Positions 1-12,404 are shown, counted from the stretch's first letter. The stretch is 64,000 nucleotides of DNA from Sphagnum compactum (GCA_965153455.1 OZ234497.1:11346001-11410000), one strand, 5' to 3'. Made by a program: numbers and translations. Notes: a model not told the origin generated them from the letters alone.

Positions 1-950
1 TTCAGCAGCTCCTGACAACAGGTATAGATAAGCATACAATAATCTGCCTAAAAACTGGGCAAACCATTATACAAAATCTGTGTCCTGAGTTCCTGTAGCA
101 TTTCCATCAGCACTGGAAAGACTCAGTCACAATGTTGGCTAGCTCAAGAGACATAACTTTCATACAACTCATAAGCAGCAGGGGTTATAGATCTCATACA
201 TCAGACTATGAGAATCTGTGCAGTCTTCACATAAAATTGTCGCCAACAGCCTTGTTGGTTTGCTACTACTGTCTTGAACACACAACCATGATGGACTGAC
301 CATTCTGCATCTGTAACTGATATTACTTCAGCTTACATGTGGGTGTAAACCTTCATCTGAGGAGGCTTACAGACAATTCCCATCTCCTGTGCATATCATT
401 GACTCTCCTAAAATCATGTTTGTGAATCACCTCATGACAGACAAATACTATTTCAAGCTTAATAAGCTCAGAGACTAGTTCAACAAAAAGACAAAGTTCA
501 TGTAAGCTCAATTCTAGCTCAACTCCTGCCAGTGTGACAATATTGTGAATGTTCTGTAGCTTTGATCTAGACTCAATACCTTTTCTCATTTGTTAATGTC
601 AAGCAGCCATGCGCCATTGATTCACAACTTTAGAAACATGACCGAGCTTGGGAATTAGAAGCCTGCACTCATCTGGGTATAGAGCTATGAGTCCCTCTGC
701 TGCCAGGATTTTGACATGTGGTGGTGACATGAACTTCTCAAAAGAGTATAAGGAAGGTTTTGATTTGTGGAAAGCTGCCGAACATCTGTTCTTTGATAGT
801 TGAGAGAAAAGTGCAAGAAGCTAAAGGAAACCCTCACTGCCGAAGATTATCACTCCGACCAAAAAAAACGCACGTCATGCGACGTGGAACAACCCTATCT
901 TTCTCCACCTCTGCAGGTGGAATTCGAGGAGAAGAGCCGGAGCAAAACTC
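1..950 (-). other. Presumed first intron of the SAPS-family gene; no exon recognised
   Basis: This stretch lies downstream of the exon at 953-991 on the minus strand and begins with its GTGAGT donor (minus-strand bases 952-947). I read the minus strand for the next conserved SAPS block, which normally follows the SP-V start, and did not find it, so exon 2 probably lies beyond base 1. Short open frames on both strands (for example minus 589-353) have no family resemblance and are interrupted. Intron status is an inference from the donor site only. Confidence 0.35.
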
Positions 951-952
951 AC

Positions 953-991
953 CGGAGAAGTCGTCGATAAACCAGCTACCCGCCAAAACAT
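953..991 (-). CDS. First coding exon of a SAPS-domain protein (SIT4/PP6 phosphatase-associated family), partial
   Basis: On the minus strand an ATG at 991-989 opens a 13-codon exon reading MFWRVAGLSTTSP, followed at once by the splice donor GTGAGT. From family knowledge, plant SAPS-domain proteins (regulatory subunits of PP6/SIT4-type serine/threonine phosphatases) begin MFW(R/K) and reach a conserved ASP-V junction at the same distance. The upstream sequence in gene orientation has stops close by, so this ATG is a natural start. The rest of the gene is outside the window (below base 1). Only 13 residues support the call, so it rests on the match to the known N-terminus plus a consensus donor at the right place; chance resemblance cannot be excluded. 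Confidence 0.6.
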
Positions 992-2640
992 TTTTCTCAG
1001 AAATCCTTCAATCTCCGCTGAAATGCTTTCTAGTTCTTGGAAAGCCGGGAGAGAGGGCGTGTATCAAGCGTTCAGAATCTTCCCCAGTGTCTCCTTGTCG
1101 CTCCCCTGGCTCCTCGTCAAACAGCCGTTCGAGGCTAGATCTATGTGGCACCACCACCTGTGCCCCAGTTCGGAAGAAGGCACCCGTTGTTGTTGTTTTC
1201 TCTGCGGAAGAAAAAAGGGCCACCACCACAGAACAGAACTTCCGCTTTGAAGCTTTCCCTTCGGACCTTCTTCTCTACTCGTTTTTTCGGGGGTTTGGCA
1301 AAAGCGAAAACCCTACTTCACGAGGTATCTTCAAGCTTTTCTGATCCACTTACACCATCTCAAACCTCTCCCTAATACAACTGCACTCGAACAAGAAAGA
1401 ACTCGATCGCTGAGTACCGAGATAGTTCCACAAGCCTTCATCCCCTTCTCAGCAGCACCTCAGATCAGACCGAACGGAATTCCTAAACCAGTTCAAACAA
1501 AAAGTGAAATAATGGAGTGGGGGGCTCTACAACACACTCTTCTGAGCTGCACCGCAACTACCCGTGCGAAATGCTTTCTTTCACGAGGATCTTAGAAAGA
1601 GCTGCTGTAAGCTTCTTCCCAGCACTTCTTGTTCCACAAACCCTAATCACCTTTTTCTCCCAACTCTGTGTCTGTGTGAGTGTGGGGAACCCCCCCCCCC
1701 GGCCCCAAAAAAGAGAGAGAAAAAACAAAAAAGCAACAGTTTCTATTATGAAGATATCAACTGTTTTGGCAAGAGAAATTCGTGGATCGCGCATCTATGT
1801 ACCGTCAAGAAGACCAGGATTCGAAGTGGTTTTGCGACTCCGGCGATGGCGACAAACATCAAAAGGCGAAGATAGATAGACGCAGAGCGGCAGCGACAGA
1901 AGAGCTTCGTTGCTATGGCCAGCCAATCCATTTTGTGTTCATACTTGTGGGTTTTTTCCCGTGTTCACACTGGTTTCTTTTTTCTTTTGCAGACGGGGCA
2001 AACCTCTCATATGAATTCATTTGGGGGGGGGGGTGCATCGGAAGGTATGGAAAGAGGTTATCACAATTGGTCATGATCATATTAATCAGTTGGGGGTGCC
2101 TCACAAGTCCAACCTTTCTTTTTTTTTTTGCAATGAGCCAATTTGATTGGCCCATCACAAAAAAAAACAAAGAGTTGAAGCTCCCCAAAATAAAAGACTC
2201 TACAGAAAGATGGAGTGCTTCCCCCCTTTGGCCCACCTATATAGATGAGAAGGGGAGGACTTTGGGCAAAACAAAGGGGATTAAAGCGAGGTGCTATTGG
2301 TACATCCTCCGGGAACACATTGGGAACCTAGGAAAATATATTGGGAACCTGATGAGAACCCATTGGGAACTTGAAGGGAACAAAGGAAAAATGAAAAAAA
2401 ATCCTCTTCCACCCCCTCGCCCCTCCCCCACAACTCAAGCATTCCCATTGGTGCAAAAGTTGAAATCAGCCCCAAGGGCAAAGACACTAAGAGAAATAGA
2501 ATAAATCTTTTCAATCTGCCCTCAGTTACTGATAAATGCTGAACTTTATGGCCTTGTATTGGCCCCAAGGCTGAAGAAAAGGATACCCTCGAAGCCAATT
2601 TGGGAAGCCAATTTTGTAACCCTTTAGGCCAATGTTCCAC
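992..2640 (-). promoter_or_regulatory. 5' leader and promoter side of the SAPS-family gene
   Basis: This 1.6-kb block is richer in GC than most of the window and, in minus orientation, lies upstream of the ATG at 991. It has homopolymer runs (C-rich at about 1690-1704, G-rich at about 2023-2033) and pyrimidine/purine tracts typical of plant leaders. A TATATA at 2238-2243 could be a TATA box but is palindromic, so it gives no direction. Several long open frames cross here on both strands (for example plus 760-1344 and plus 1782-2504); none resembles a known protein and I treat them as chance. A leader intron is possible but I could not place its ends. Confidence 0.35.
2309..2380. repeat. Short degenerate tandem repeat, TTGGGAACCT core
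   Basis: Four copies of a roughly 20-24-base unit centred on TTGGGAAC(C/T)T follow each other (starts near 2319, 2340, 2364 plus a weaker copy before and after). Copies differ at a few bases. It has no coding meaning that I can see. Confidence 0.55.
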
Positions 2641-2689
2641 CATTTATTAATATTAGTGGGTACTTGTGACGTTCGGACACAATTCGTTC

Positions 2690-3003
2690 GTGCCCAGCTC
2701 GTCCGTGCCGTGCCCAGTTCGTCCGTGTTCAGTCCGTGCCGTGTCCAGCTCGTCTGTGCTCAGCCCGTGCCCAGTTCGCCCGTGTCCTTGTCTAGTTCGT
2801 GCCCAGTCCGCCCGTGTCGTGCTCGTTCGTGCTCGTTCGTGCTCAGTCCGCTCATGCCCAATTCGTCCGTGTCGTGCCTTTCTCTCGAGCTCAGTTCGTC
2901 CGTGCCCAATTCGTGCCCAGTCTCGTGCCCAATCCGTACCCAATCCCACCCATGCCCAGTCTGTGCCCAGTCCGTGCCCAGTTTTCCGTCCATGCCCAAA
3001 ACA
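2690..3003. repeat. GC-rich degenerate minisatellite, CGTGCCCAGTTCGTC-type unit
   Basis: About 300 bases are built from variants of GTGCCCAG(T/C)(T/C)CGT(C/G)CGTGT, with units from about 15 to 25 bases in imperfect register. The composition jumps sharply from the AT-rich flanks. The array is nearly stop-free in all plus frames and in minus frames (for example plus 2632-3009 and 2666-3043, minus 3087-2653); the resulting Ser/Pro/Val/Cys-rich translations are products of the repeat and not genes. Confidence 0.85.
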
Positions 3004-5615
3004 GACTGACAGACCAAGCCCTGTTACAGACAGACAGACGTAGTGTTGAGCATCGCCCGCTGCTTCACCGACCTCTCCCTCCCCCACCCCCCAAAACCCC
3101 CATCATAGACAAACGGACTTACTGAATTAAAATATATAATATTTTGACGTCAATTGATTAGTAACTTGGGGCCAAACAACAAGCCAAAAATGCTCAAAGT
3201 CGGCCCCAAGTTTTTTCAGCTCACACTGACACCTGATGTAAAGTGGGCCTACGATGAATTTTTCAAGCTGAGCTCACTAAAATATAAATTACACAAACCA
3301 AACAAGAAAATAATTTACGCATTTTGAAACCAATTTTAGTGTAATGTAAAGCTTGAGAAATAGGGGTGGTGTGAAAATAAAAGAATTGGGCAAAAATTTG
3401 AAGATAGGTCCCATATTTTTTCAACATAGCCTTACTCAAAAAGGCTTTACACCAATAATTATTTATTTTCAAAAATCATATATATATATATATATATATG
3501 TATAATTTATTTATTTTAATTTTAATTTTAATTTATTTTTCCATCATCTATTATAATATTGTGATATGAGTAGGGAAATTGATGGACATAAGTTTGCCCT
3601 TCACATACATTACAAATTTTCTCTGAGTTCTTTACATTTCACGAACTAACCAGGGTTCATACAGACTCACAAAAGTCACCGTGGTTAGACTTTACTATAT
3701 TTTGCAACAATCCATTATGCATACATCAAATTGGTGAAAATGTGGAAGTTCATAATTGGGATTTTCGATTTTTTTCAAGTTTTGATTCTCAATTGTTTAT
3801 GGGCATGTAAGTTGTTCAAATCGCATTCCTATCCAACACTTTCAAAGTTTTTCTTATAATCCTTTAAAAAAAAAACTTTGTAACAATGTATCGCAATTGA
3901 ATTTTCTTTTACACATATAAATAGTTAGGAATCATTTTGATAATTTGACTCACTTCTAAACCTTCAAATGATTATAAATTATGCAATAATTATATTTTTT
4001 GGGGGGAATGTAAGCCCAATTTATAACAACATTCTTTGAGACCTTTTCAATGTTCCAAAAAACATTCAATTTGGAAACAAGTTGGTCTCTTATTTTGATC
4101 CAAAGATTTTGGACATTCCAAAACTTCACTCCAAAAGTGAGTACATTTAAAGGTTTTTTTCTTGCATTTGCACGCTTCTCTTTCACCATTGGGAGTTCAT
4201 TTGAAATCTTGGCATGCTTTTGAATTTTTCAAACCCCATTCCTTTGTTTTGCCCCAACTTTAATCATGAGGGCAAGGTTAAAATGATAACAATAAAAATT
4301 TGAAAATGTGATGTGAAAAATAAACTTCAAACAAGATTTTTGAATTAGAAAATGTTTTATTGAATATTTCATTGAGGTAAATATATAATGGTTTTTTAAA
4401 AAATAGGGTTTTTCATGTGCACACAAATGTTTAATCAATTTAATTGGCACATTTTAAACCTTAAATCCTTTTAAACAAAATAATATTTATAAGCAAAATA
4501 ATCTACCCACCATTTACATTTATAGGTGTCCTTGGGTAACTTGATTTTATTATGATAATAGTCAAACTAAACTCGTCACTTTTACCATGGCACACATACA
4601 CGAAATACATGAATATTTGTGACTTACATTATTATAGTCAAACCAATCTCATGGCCCATATACGACTACAATTGTTTTTGGCCATGTCATAATACATATG
4701 CCATTGGATATGTTTGTCATGACTGCATTCATGGCTTGTATGACAACAACCATGGAAATGACTAAAGATAACAACAAATTTAATTTGCCTATACAATTAT
4801 GGAATCGTCCATGTCACAAATGATTACAAATATAGTTACACATGTATTCAAGGTTTTGGCATAATGTTAGGTTTAGATCCTAAGTTGACTTCACAAACAT
4901 TTCAAACTATGCAAACCAAAGAGAAATGGTGATTATTTCATTTGAAAACCAAAATTGTGCATAGACAAACTATGGGTTGACATGAATAATTCTCCACCTT
5001 ACAATTTATGCTATGTAGCTTTTTATGAAGGCTACATAAAAAATATGGTCAATTTCCTAAGACTCCCAATGGAAGCCTCAAAACTATCAAACTATAAATT
5101 TTACAATTTTGATGGCTCAAAACTTTCCCATTTGGGATCCAAATTGAAAGTTTTAATGGGAAAATTTATAGCCATTGAAAAAATATTTTTTTATCAATTT
5201 TTTCAACTGAAAACAATTTGGTTTCCAAATTCTCATTTAAATGGATGGGAATCATTTTGAAAGTTTGACTCTTGAACTTACAAATGACAATTTATTACTC
5301 ACAAATCATTAAGGGAAATGCGATTTCATCTTAATTTCCTTTCATCTCAAAAATGACATTTTTAAACTCCCCCCAAGAGTGGATCATGCACCAAGCTAGG
5401 GTAATGACATTTAATTGAATTATTGTTAAATTCATTTTCGTTTGGTTGCTTAGTACAAGTTCACCAACAATTTCCCAAATGTCTCCAAAACAACACTTTA
5501 CAAATCCAGGTGATTGGACTCTTGGTGTTAATATTGTTGAATTCTACCATCAATAGAAAATCAAGTTCACCATTGTCTTACATGGTGTGACACCTTTGCA
5601 TCGACATGTTTTTCC
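3004..5615. other. AT-rich intergenic DNA with an (AT)n microsatellite
   Basis: I see no gene here. A clean (AT)n tract of about 22 bases sits at 3478-3499. Two short segments, near 3930-3985 and 5245-5310, share a GGAATCATTTTGA core followed by TTTGACTC and look like divergent copies of one repeat. The open frames (for example plus 4955-5260) have low-complexity AT-driven translations and no recognisable motif. Confidence 0.6.
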
Positions 5616-5619
5616 CAAT

Positions 5620-5900
5620 TGGGCATTGCTTAATTGTGTGAACTTTCTTATGTGTGCATTGCAAAGTCCATCCCAACTTTAAATCCACAATCATGTCATT
5701 TTTAGCTTTGTGTTGCCTAGTTGTGTGAAGTTTTTTGCATGTGCCACAACTTTGGTTTGTTTGGTTGCTTGAAAAGGTCCTGCATGTGTTGTAGTTTTAG
5801 GTTGTTTGGTTACTGGACATTGCTTAGTTGTGTGAACTTCTTGAGTGCATGTTGTTACTTCGCATTGCTTGGTTGTGTGAACTCTTCTAATTATATGCAT
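5620..5900. repeat. Degenerate repeat, ATTGCTTAGTTGTGTGAACT core
   Basis: The core ATTGCTTAGTTGTGTGAACT recurs near 5624, 5711, 5818 and 5862 with a few changes each time, joined by variable T/G-rich spacers with TGCATG motifs. It is an old, irregular array. The overlapping open frames on both strands (plus 5721-5930, minus 5909-5691) are read through the repeat and are not genes. Confidence 0.6.
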
Positions 5901-5904
5901 GCAT

Positions 5905-7990
5905 TGCAAAGGATTTGCAAGTTTTCATAGTCACATAATAAATGCAATTTGACAACTATAATGAACCATTGGAATTAAATACAAAATAACATTCATGTTT
6001 AATTGTAATTTGAATTGCAAGACGATGATGTCAACAAAATAACTTGTGTAGTCTTGGTTAATTCATTGGGATAGACGGTGGAGGAAGCACAGAGGAAGAC
6101 CTGTAGCAAGTTTCAACATTCACTAAACATGGAGAGAGAAATAAATAGGTAGGGCATGTTCACATTTTTCATGATTACTTTGTATTACAACTTGTGTATG
6201 ATGAATAAATAAATAAATAGTTTTTAGATGAAGAGAGAATTGTTTCTTAAGATTAAGGAAGGTGCAATGAGACGATGATTCATATGAGAAATGTTATTGA
6301 GATTTTAGGGCTTTATAGTTACCATCAAAATGTTAGCATATGGTGTGGCAACAAATTTTATTAATGAATATTATAGACCGAGTGAATCTCTTGCACATGA
6401 ATACACAAAGAAAACAAAACTAGGGAGATAGTTGAGCATGCCTTGAATCCACTTATTTGAGACAACCAACTATGGCAAATCTTTCAAGGTTTCGAAGGCA
6501 TTTTTGCCTTAATAGATTTTGATAATTAATAAAAGTTTATTGTAACTTGGTGTAGTCAATTTGTTTGAAATTATTTTTTTCTGATTGGGGCCGTGTCGAG
6601 AGGAGTGACCCATTTAATTCATTGCTCCTCTTTAGTGCTTGCAGATGGGGCTTAGTTAAGAGAGCATGAGGAATCATTCATTATCTCCCACCCCAGGTTT
6701 GTCAGGCTTAATTGACAGGCTCATGGATTGGCTGGAGGTATCAAAATGGAAGCTTGTCATCATACTAAGTTTTCTCCAACTTTCTTTCAGAGATGGAGAA
6801 TCTAAAAACTAAGCTTAAAAGTATACCTTAAGTTATAGTGGATCCAACTAAGCTTTAAAAGTAGTTTTGGGGACCAAACTTAGAAATTTACATGCTGCTA
6901 ACACCTAGCAGTTGGTGTTGTTTGAGTAATTGCTGACATTTAAGTGATTGCTTCTTCTAACACACACAGACAATTCCATTCATTGGAACATGCTTCTTTC
7001 CTTATGCTTTGGAAGGGATGTTTTTGAAGCTTCCTCCTATTTTGGGTTTGGTGCTTTTATTCTAGGAATGAGCAGACTTTTCCAGTTGATGGGTTTTCAT
7101 TTTTGGGTTTTGATTGGTTTATTTCGCCCACAGAAGTGGCACATTGAATTGCAAGATGACAAATGCTTGTTGCCTTTTGTGGCAACTCACCTAGCCAAGG
7201 AGACATCACACAATCAAAGAGTGTGAGAATCCCTAGTGGTGCTCAGTATGTGACCCAGCACATTTCAATTGGATGAAGAAAAGACAAAACATGCCTGTTT
7301 GTCTCCACAAATTGGTTTTGGCCCAGCATAATTGCACATCTTCTTGAGGATGGTGAAGGCACAGCAAAGCTGTGCACCTATGTAATAAATATAATCTGGA
7401 CTTCTGATCCCTGTTTCTGATTGGTCACTCATAATGATTAGTCTCGGTGATTTGCTATTACTAGTCTCCCATCTATTTGCAATGTAAGTTTCAATTTGAT
7501 GGGTGGGGTTGCAAAAAAGCAAATAACTAAACTTGGATGTGAGAAATATTTTTGCAAAGTCGCATATGGAGCATAATATAAATATGTGTGTCCAATCAAT
7601 GACTCCTCTCATCACAACCCTGGTCTGCTAGTTATTCATTGGTAACTGGCAGCCTACCAATTGGGTGCACTGTATACCGATGGGTAGGAATTTTACTCCT
7701 CCCCTTTGGGTGGTCAATTCCAGCCACTCAAGCACATAGGTGTAACTTTTAGGGTTTGCCCAAAGGAATAAGGCCCACCACAATGGCAACTGAGTGATTC
7801 TTGACCATATGGGCCATAGCATAGTGGGAAGTGATAACTCACACATAAAAGGGCATATAAAAGTTGCCCAACACTTCCCCCCCAAGCTTGAACCTAAAGT
7901 ACCTTCCCCCACACAGTTCAAAGACTATTCTGTAGTTGCTTTGGCTAGATGAGGTTTTGAAAAATCTTTTGACCCTAATGTAACCTACTT
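5905..7990. other. Unassigned intergenic DNA
   Basis: No gene is recognised. Base composition is more balanced around 6570-7260 and 7620-7930. The longest open frames (plus 6948-7226, minus 7615-7265, minus 7921-7628) carry no motif that I know and no flanking splice or coding signal convinces me. They could be decayed transposon or pseudogene sequence. Confidence 0.5.
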
Positions 7991-7991
7991 A

Positions 7992-8200
7992 AGGTGCATT
8001 CACACTTGGTGTCAAGGACTCTAGTATTAAGTCCCCTAACACCAAGGTAGTCATTTAGAACCTAAACTTATTTACCACAAAGATTTTATGTTAAACATTC
8101 ACTTAATCTTAAATAATCACCCATTTAACATTGGGTGCCACCAAAGATGCCACCTAGATTTTCACTTAACACTGACCTAACACTAGGTGTGAATGCATCT
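7992..8200. mobile_element. Tourist-like MITE (PIF/Harbinger type) with TTA target duplication
   Basis: A 209-bp non-coding element with terminal inverted repeats: the left end reads AGGTGCATTCACAC and the complement of the right end reads AGATGCATTCACAC, 13 of 14 matching, with weaker pairing continuing to about 25 bases. It is flanked on both sides by TTA (7989-7991 and 8201-8203), the target duplication expected for PIF/Harbinger transposition. The interior has no ORF. Structure is seen directly; superfamily assignment follows from the TTA duplication and short TIR. Confidence 0.82.
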
Positions 8201-8203
8201 TTA

Positions 8204-9984
8204 CATGGTTACACGACCCTTTTATTGATTGAACTAGTTAGAATATAGGTTTAAGGGAAAAAATTGACACTAGGTTGGCCAGAAATAGTGGGTTTTCACC
8301 CTGTCTTTGGGCCTGCTTTCACCCCTTATCCCCTCTTTCAGTGGTATCCACAAAGTAAGGAAATTTTATTGGCTCTGTCCCAAATTTGGGATAGAGGCAG
8401 TGGGGGAACTCATTTTGGACGGGTATAGGGGACGGTGAATCTAAAGTAGGCTGAATGGATAAGGTTATACAAGTGTAAGTTTTTCTTTTTGCAATGCTAG
8501 CTTGGGTTGAGTTGGTAGCTCGGGGTGAGATGGGAAAGGGGGCTTGGGATTTCCCCTTCTTTTAAGGGGTTGTTTTTTAAGATTTGGGGATTGTTTTGCT
8601 CAAGTGGAGTAATGATTTTTCACATTGCAAAGGGGTTGTTTTTAGGGTGGGACGAGGAGGGTTTAACTATTCATAGGGGTTGGGTGGTCAATCTTGGTAG
8701 TTTTTATTTATAAATGAAAAATATAACCTCAAGATTTGTTTGAATATATATATATATATGACAAACTTCCTAATATTTTAAAAGCCAATTCCAATTTTAA
8801 TTTTATTTTACTAAAAAAAATATTGGGTGGCACTATCATTTTTGGATTTTTTCTTTTTTGTGAGCGCCAAGTGGAAAAAATAGAATATTTATTATCTGAA
8901 ACAACAGATATTTTATTTGTGATAAAATAATCACCATGATATTGAACATGTGTTCTAAGAAAACATCTTGACACATAATATTCAATGATGTGCGGGAATA
9001 TTTGTATCTAATGTTTCAAAAACAATTTGTGTTGCGTCGATCCAAAAGGTCAACACACCCCAAAATCAAAATTGAAGCCCATGTTATAACTAATTAATAG
9101 TTATCACAATACGTACCCAACAAATGCAGCTCAATAGGTACACACACCTTTTGAAAAGGGTATTAACACAAGTTTAAAATGGTGACCATTAGTTTTGAAA
9201 ACTAAAGATGTTGTAACATTCCACTTATTACATTCAATGCAACAAAAATTGCTCAAATCTATTAAAAAATGACAAACATACACCTTTCGGAAATGAATGG
9301 ATAAATCATTTTTTATTGTATTTAAAATTGTTTACATTTTGGACCTTACAAGCTTTGGGTCATTGCTCTATTCCACATGTAGGTCCAATAAGTTTTAGAA
9401 ACTTCAATTCAAGCACCTAGAGTTGTTTAAATCACTCAAAATGGATAAAAAATGAGGAAGTTGTAGGGTTTGAAAATGGAGGGGTAAATTGTGTTTTGTT
9501 TTCCCCTTGAGAAACCTCATTTTCTTCTTACTTCCTTTTTCTATTGTTTATCCCATATCAATTACCAAAGGTCAAATTTCATCAAAAATTAATAAATATA
9601 AATGTTCTAGTACACCTTATACCTCTAGTTCATTCTAAAAAATGTTCACTATTATTTTTAAAGTATGGTAACTAGCTACTTTTCTTTCTTTTCCAACTCT
9701 ATTGACTTATGGAATTTTTAACTTTTTCTCCTAAATTTTTTTCATTAAAATCAAATAAATAAGAGATCACTTTAAAGGACCACATGCTATGGAAAAACCA
9801 CCTACTTCAAAATGTTTTTTTGGAAAATGTTTTTGTAAAAGAAGAAATTATTTAAATGACAATTTATATATATTTTAAATTCTTTTGTTTTCAAATTCAA
9901 TTTAATGGCCCCTATTCTGTTTTAGTTTGCTTAGTTTTTAAAGTCTATATATATCCATGATTTTATTTTTTTAATTATGGCAAA
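8204..9984. other. AT-rich intergenic DNA, nothing recognised
   Basis: No coding or RNA gene is supported. There is a short (TA)n run near 8745-8759. A segment near 9415-9500 (TTGTTTAAATCACTCAAAAT then a GGTTTGAAAATGGAGGGG-like stretch) weakly resembles 47070-47140, suggesting an old dispersed repeat. Confidence 0.55.
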
Positions 9985-10420
9985 ATAACATTAGGCAGTC
10001 GCCCTGTGGGTTTTTCAATAAATATAAAGTTTAAGTTTTAAAATTATAATTTTTTAAAAAAGGAATTAGTACCAAGTGGCCATTCGATTGGTGGTTTTAA
10101 AAAATTACAATCGTTTTTTCTCAAGAATTAGTACCGGGTGGCTGCTCAATTCTTTACTTTCTTTTAAGGAAGGAATAGCATTGGGTGATCACATGGTGGT
10201 TTTCTTTTTTAATTACATTTTTATTTAGGAATTAATATTGGTGGTTTGCTTGATTCTTTGCCTTCTTTTTAAAAATTAGAAAACAAATTTCAAAGATTAA
10301 CATTGAGTGGCCACCTGATGTGTTTTCCGTTGTCCTTATAAAAGATATAAAACAAGGTGGTCACTTGATAATGTGCCCTCTTCCTTAAAGGAATAATAGC
10401 ACCAAGTTGGTTGCATGTTT
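9985..10420. repeat. Degenerate tandem array with GTGGCCAC-type core
   Basis: About six irregular copies of a unit near 60-80 bases carry a core like TTAGCAC(T/C)GGGTGGCCAC followed by TGATG or CGATTGG, then a T-rich and AAATTA-rich spacer. Core copies fall near 9998, 10071, 10132, 10181, 10308 and 10352. The same core appears in the array at 19455-19895, on the other side of the chromovirus. No coding content. Confidence 0.6.
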
Positions 10421-10429
10421 GTATCTTTT

Positions 10430-11170
10430 GGCCTACAATGGTTTTCTTAAAAAATTAAAAGTATTTCCTTTTTCAAATAATCAAAATTCTTATTAGCAAA
10501 TAAAATTCGTAGTTTAAATTTTTCCAAGATAAAATCTTAGCAGTTTTCTTTCAATATATTGACGTTTCTAATGTTTGCGCAAAACCACAATAATTTTTTA
10601 TACCATTGTTCAAATGTTGAAAAAATGGATGGGAATTTGAAAATAAAGTTGAGTATTTTCTTAAATTTTGGAAATAGAAAAATCAATATATTTTCAATTT
10701 CTTTCAATGAATACATTAATAAAAAAAACTTTCAAAATTTTGAATCTAATTTAAAATATACCCAGAATAAACTAGAAAACTAATTATCATCAAAAGATGG
10801 GATGAAAATATGAAATCTAATATAAGAAAATATTTTTTTGGGACTAAACATTTCATACATGCAATCCAAAATTATTAAAATAAAACAATTTTTTTTTGGG
10901 AATTAAATGTTTTTCCACATAATTGAACAAAATTAAAAGTTTTAACCATTTTGTTAGTACATTTAACTTTTAAAAATGATATTTTAATATGATAAATACA
11001 TAAAGGTTTAGACTAAATTTTTAATGTTTTAAATCCAAATTATGATATTGAACTATTTTGCAATCATCACATGAACTCATAAATGGTTTAGGGTTGGTAT
11101 GAACCATGAAGTGAATGGTTGAAAAACATGGGACAATAACGATAATACTAGTTGAATGGTCATTATTATA
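10430..11170. other. AT-rich DNA, nothing recognised
   Basis: This stretch is dominated by A and T homopolymers. The open frame at plus 10559-10783 has a low-complexity Asn/Lys/Phe-rich translation and no known motif. I see no gene. Confidence 0.55.
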
Positions 11171-11425
11171 AACCATTATTTAGTCATTAAATCATGAATA
11201 ACCTTGTTGAATGAACTTAGTTGAAATAAAAATAATTAAAGTTATGTAAAGTTATTGAAAACAATAGTAAAAGGTTTAGGGTTTGGATCTTAAATCCTTT
11301 TCAAACCATTACTTAGCCATCAAATCATGAATAACCTTGTTGGATGAATTTAGTTAAAGTAAAAAATAGTCAAAATTATATGAAGTCAATGAAAACAATA
11401 GTAAAAGGTTTAGGGTTTTAATTTA
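11171..11425. repeat. Tandem duplication, about 133-bp unit
   Basis: Two adjacent copies begin at AACCATTA (11171 and 11304) and both contain AAATCATGAATAACCTTGTT and later AACAATAGTAAAAGGTTTAG. They match at most positions, with scattered substitutions and small gaps. It is a local duplication in non-coding DNA. Confidence 0.75.
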
Positions 11426-11649
11426 AACCCATTCCAAATTAAAGCATTGGGCAATTGATGTTTTTGGTTTTTCATTACATTGTACATTGTGTTTTGCATA
11501 TGCTATCATTTTGGAATGTTTTTTTTTTTTGGTTCCTTTATAAATGTGTGTGTTTCCAAGTGCATTTATTTTGATACTTCATTTGTTTGTTGTCAATTTG
11601 CTTTTGGTAAATTGTTATTCTTTGCACAATGGTTGCTATTGTAATGAAG

Positions 11650-12404
11650 GAGTAGATTGCTTGTTGGGGTGGATGATTTAGATTTTGGAGTTAGAGATGT
11701 TGCTTTTGAAACAAAGTTACTAAACAAGTATGGCACCTTTGATCAAATTGCAAATAGGACCATGGAATATCCAACCTATGCATATTTACATTGTGATTTG
11801 TTAAATAGGGTTATTATGAGCACGATCATTTTGAGGGTGAATCACCCCATATTGAAATGAATGAGCAACTTTTGAAAAAAAAGATGTTTGTGAAAGTGGA
11901 ATTTTTTTGCATTGAATCAAAATCCAAGCAAGGTTTTGAGAAAGGTGATATGCATATCGTCATTAATGTTGAATCAACAACCATTATGTCATCAATTTCA
12001 AGCTTCCATCTTGAATTGATTCCAATGTTTTTTCACACAAATTCAATTAGGAATTTAAAAAAATTGTCCAAAATTAGAATTATGTTTGTATTGCGGTTAT
12101 TGTCATTTATATGAGGGGAGGAAGAAATAGTATGGGTGAAAAACAATTGATGATTATAAATGGAGAGGGAAAGTTTGATCAAAATGTTCTTACCATGGGC
12201 AATAACTTCAAACTTGAATATGAACAACTTTTGGAAGCATACAACAGAAGGCAATGTGCAATGGTCTTAATCAAGAATATGGTAGCAACTTCCAAAGGAA
12301 AACAATTTTTACAAACACAACATTACACAATCTTCAGCAAGCTTGTTGATGAAGGAGTTCGAACTTGCTTTCTCCAATTACACAATAAACTATCAAACAT
12401 TTGA
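11650..12404 (+). pseudogene. Protein-like decayed region cut by the chromovirus insertion
   Basis: Three open stretches in different frames (11657-11860, 11857-12114, 12111-12404) follow each other and have ordinary amino-acid composition, unlike the AT-rich junk around them, so they look like one coding region broken by frameshifts. I do not recognise the family. The last stretch runs into the insertion site of the chromovirus. With the element and one TTTGA copy taken out, the frame continues for only four more codons past a TGA (to about 19374), then reaches GGTAATT, a possible splice donor. It may be the far upstream part of the Helitron at 20766-27510, with the tandem array in an intron, but that is inference. 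Confidence 0.35.

Noticed and set aside
353-589. Minus-strand 78-codon frame with a protein-like look
   Set aside because: No family resemblance, stops on both sides without splice signals, and it lies in the presumed intron.
760-1344. Plus-strand 194-codon frame
   Set aside because: It overlaps several equally long frames on both strands and covers the minus-strand SAPS exon; no known domain.
1782-2504. Plus-strand 240-codon frame
   Set aside because: It runs through homopolymers and a short tandem repeat, has no motif, and lies in the inferred promoter or leader of a minus-strand gene.
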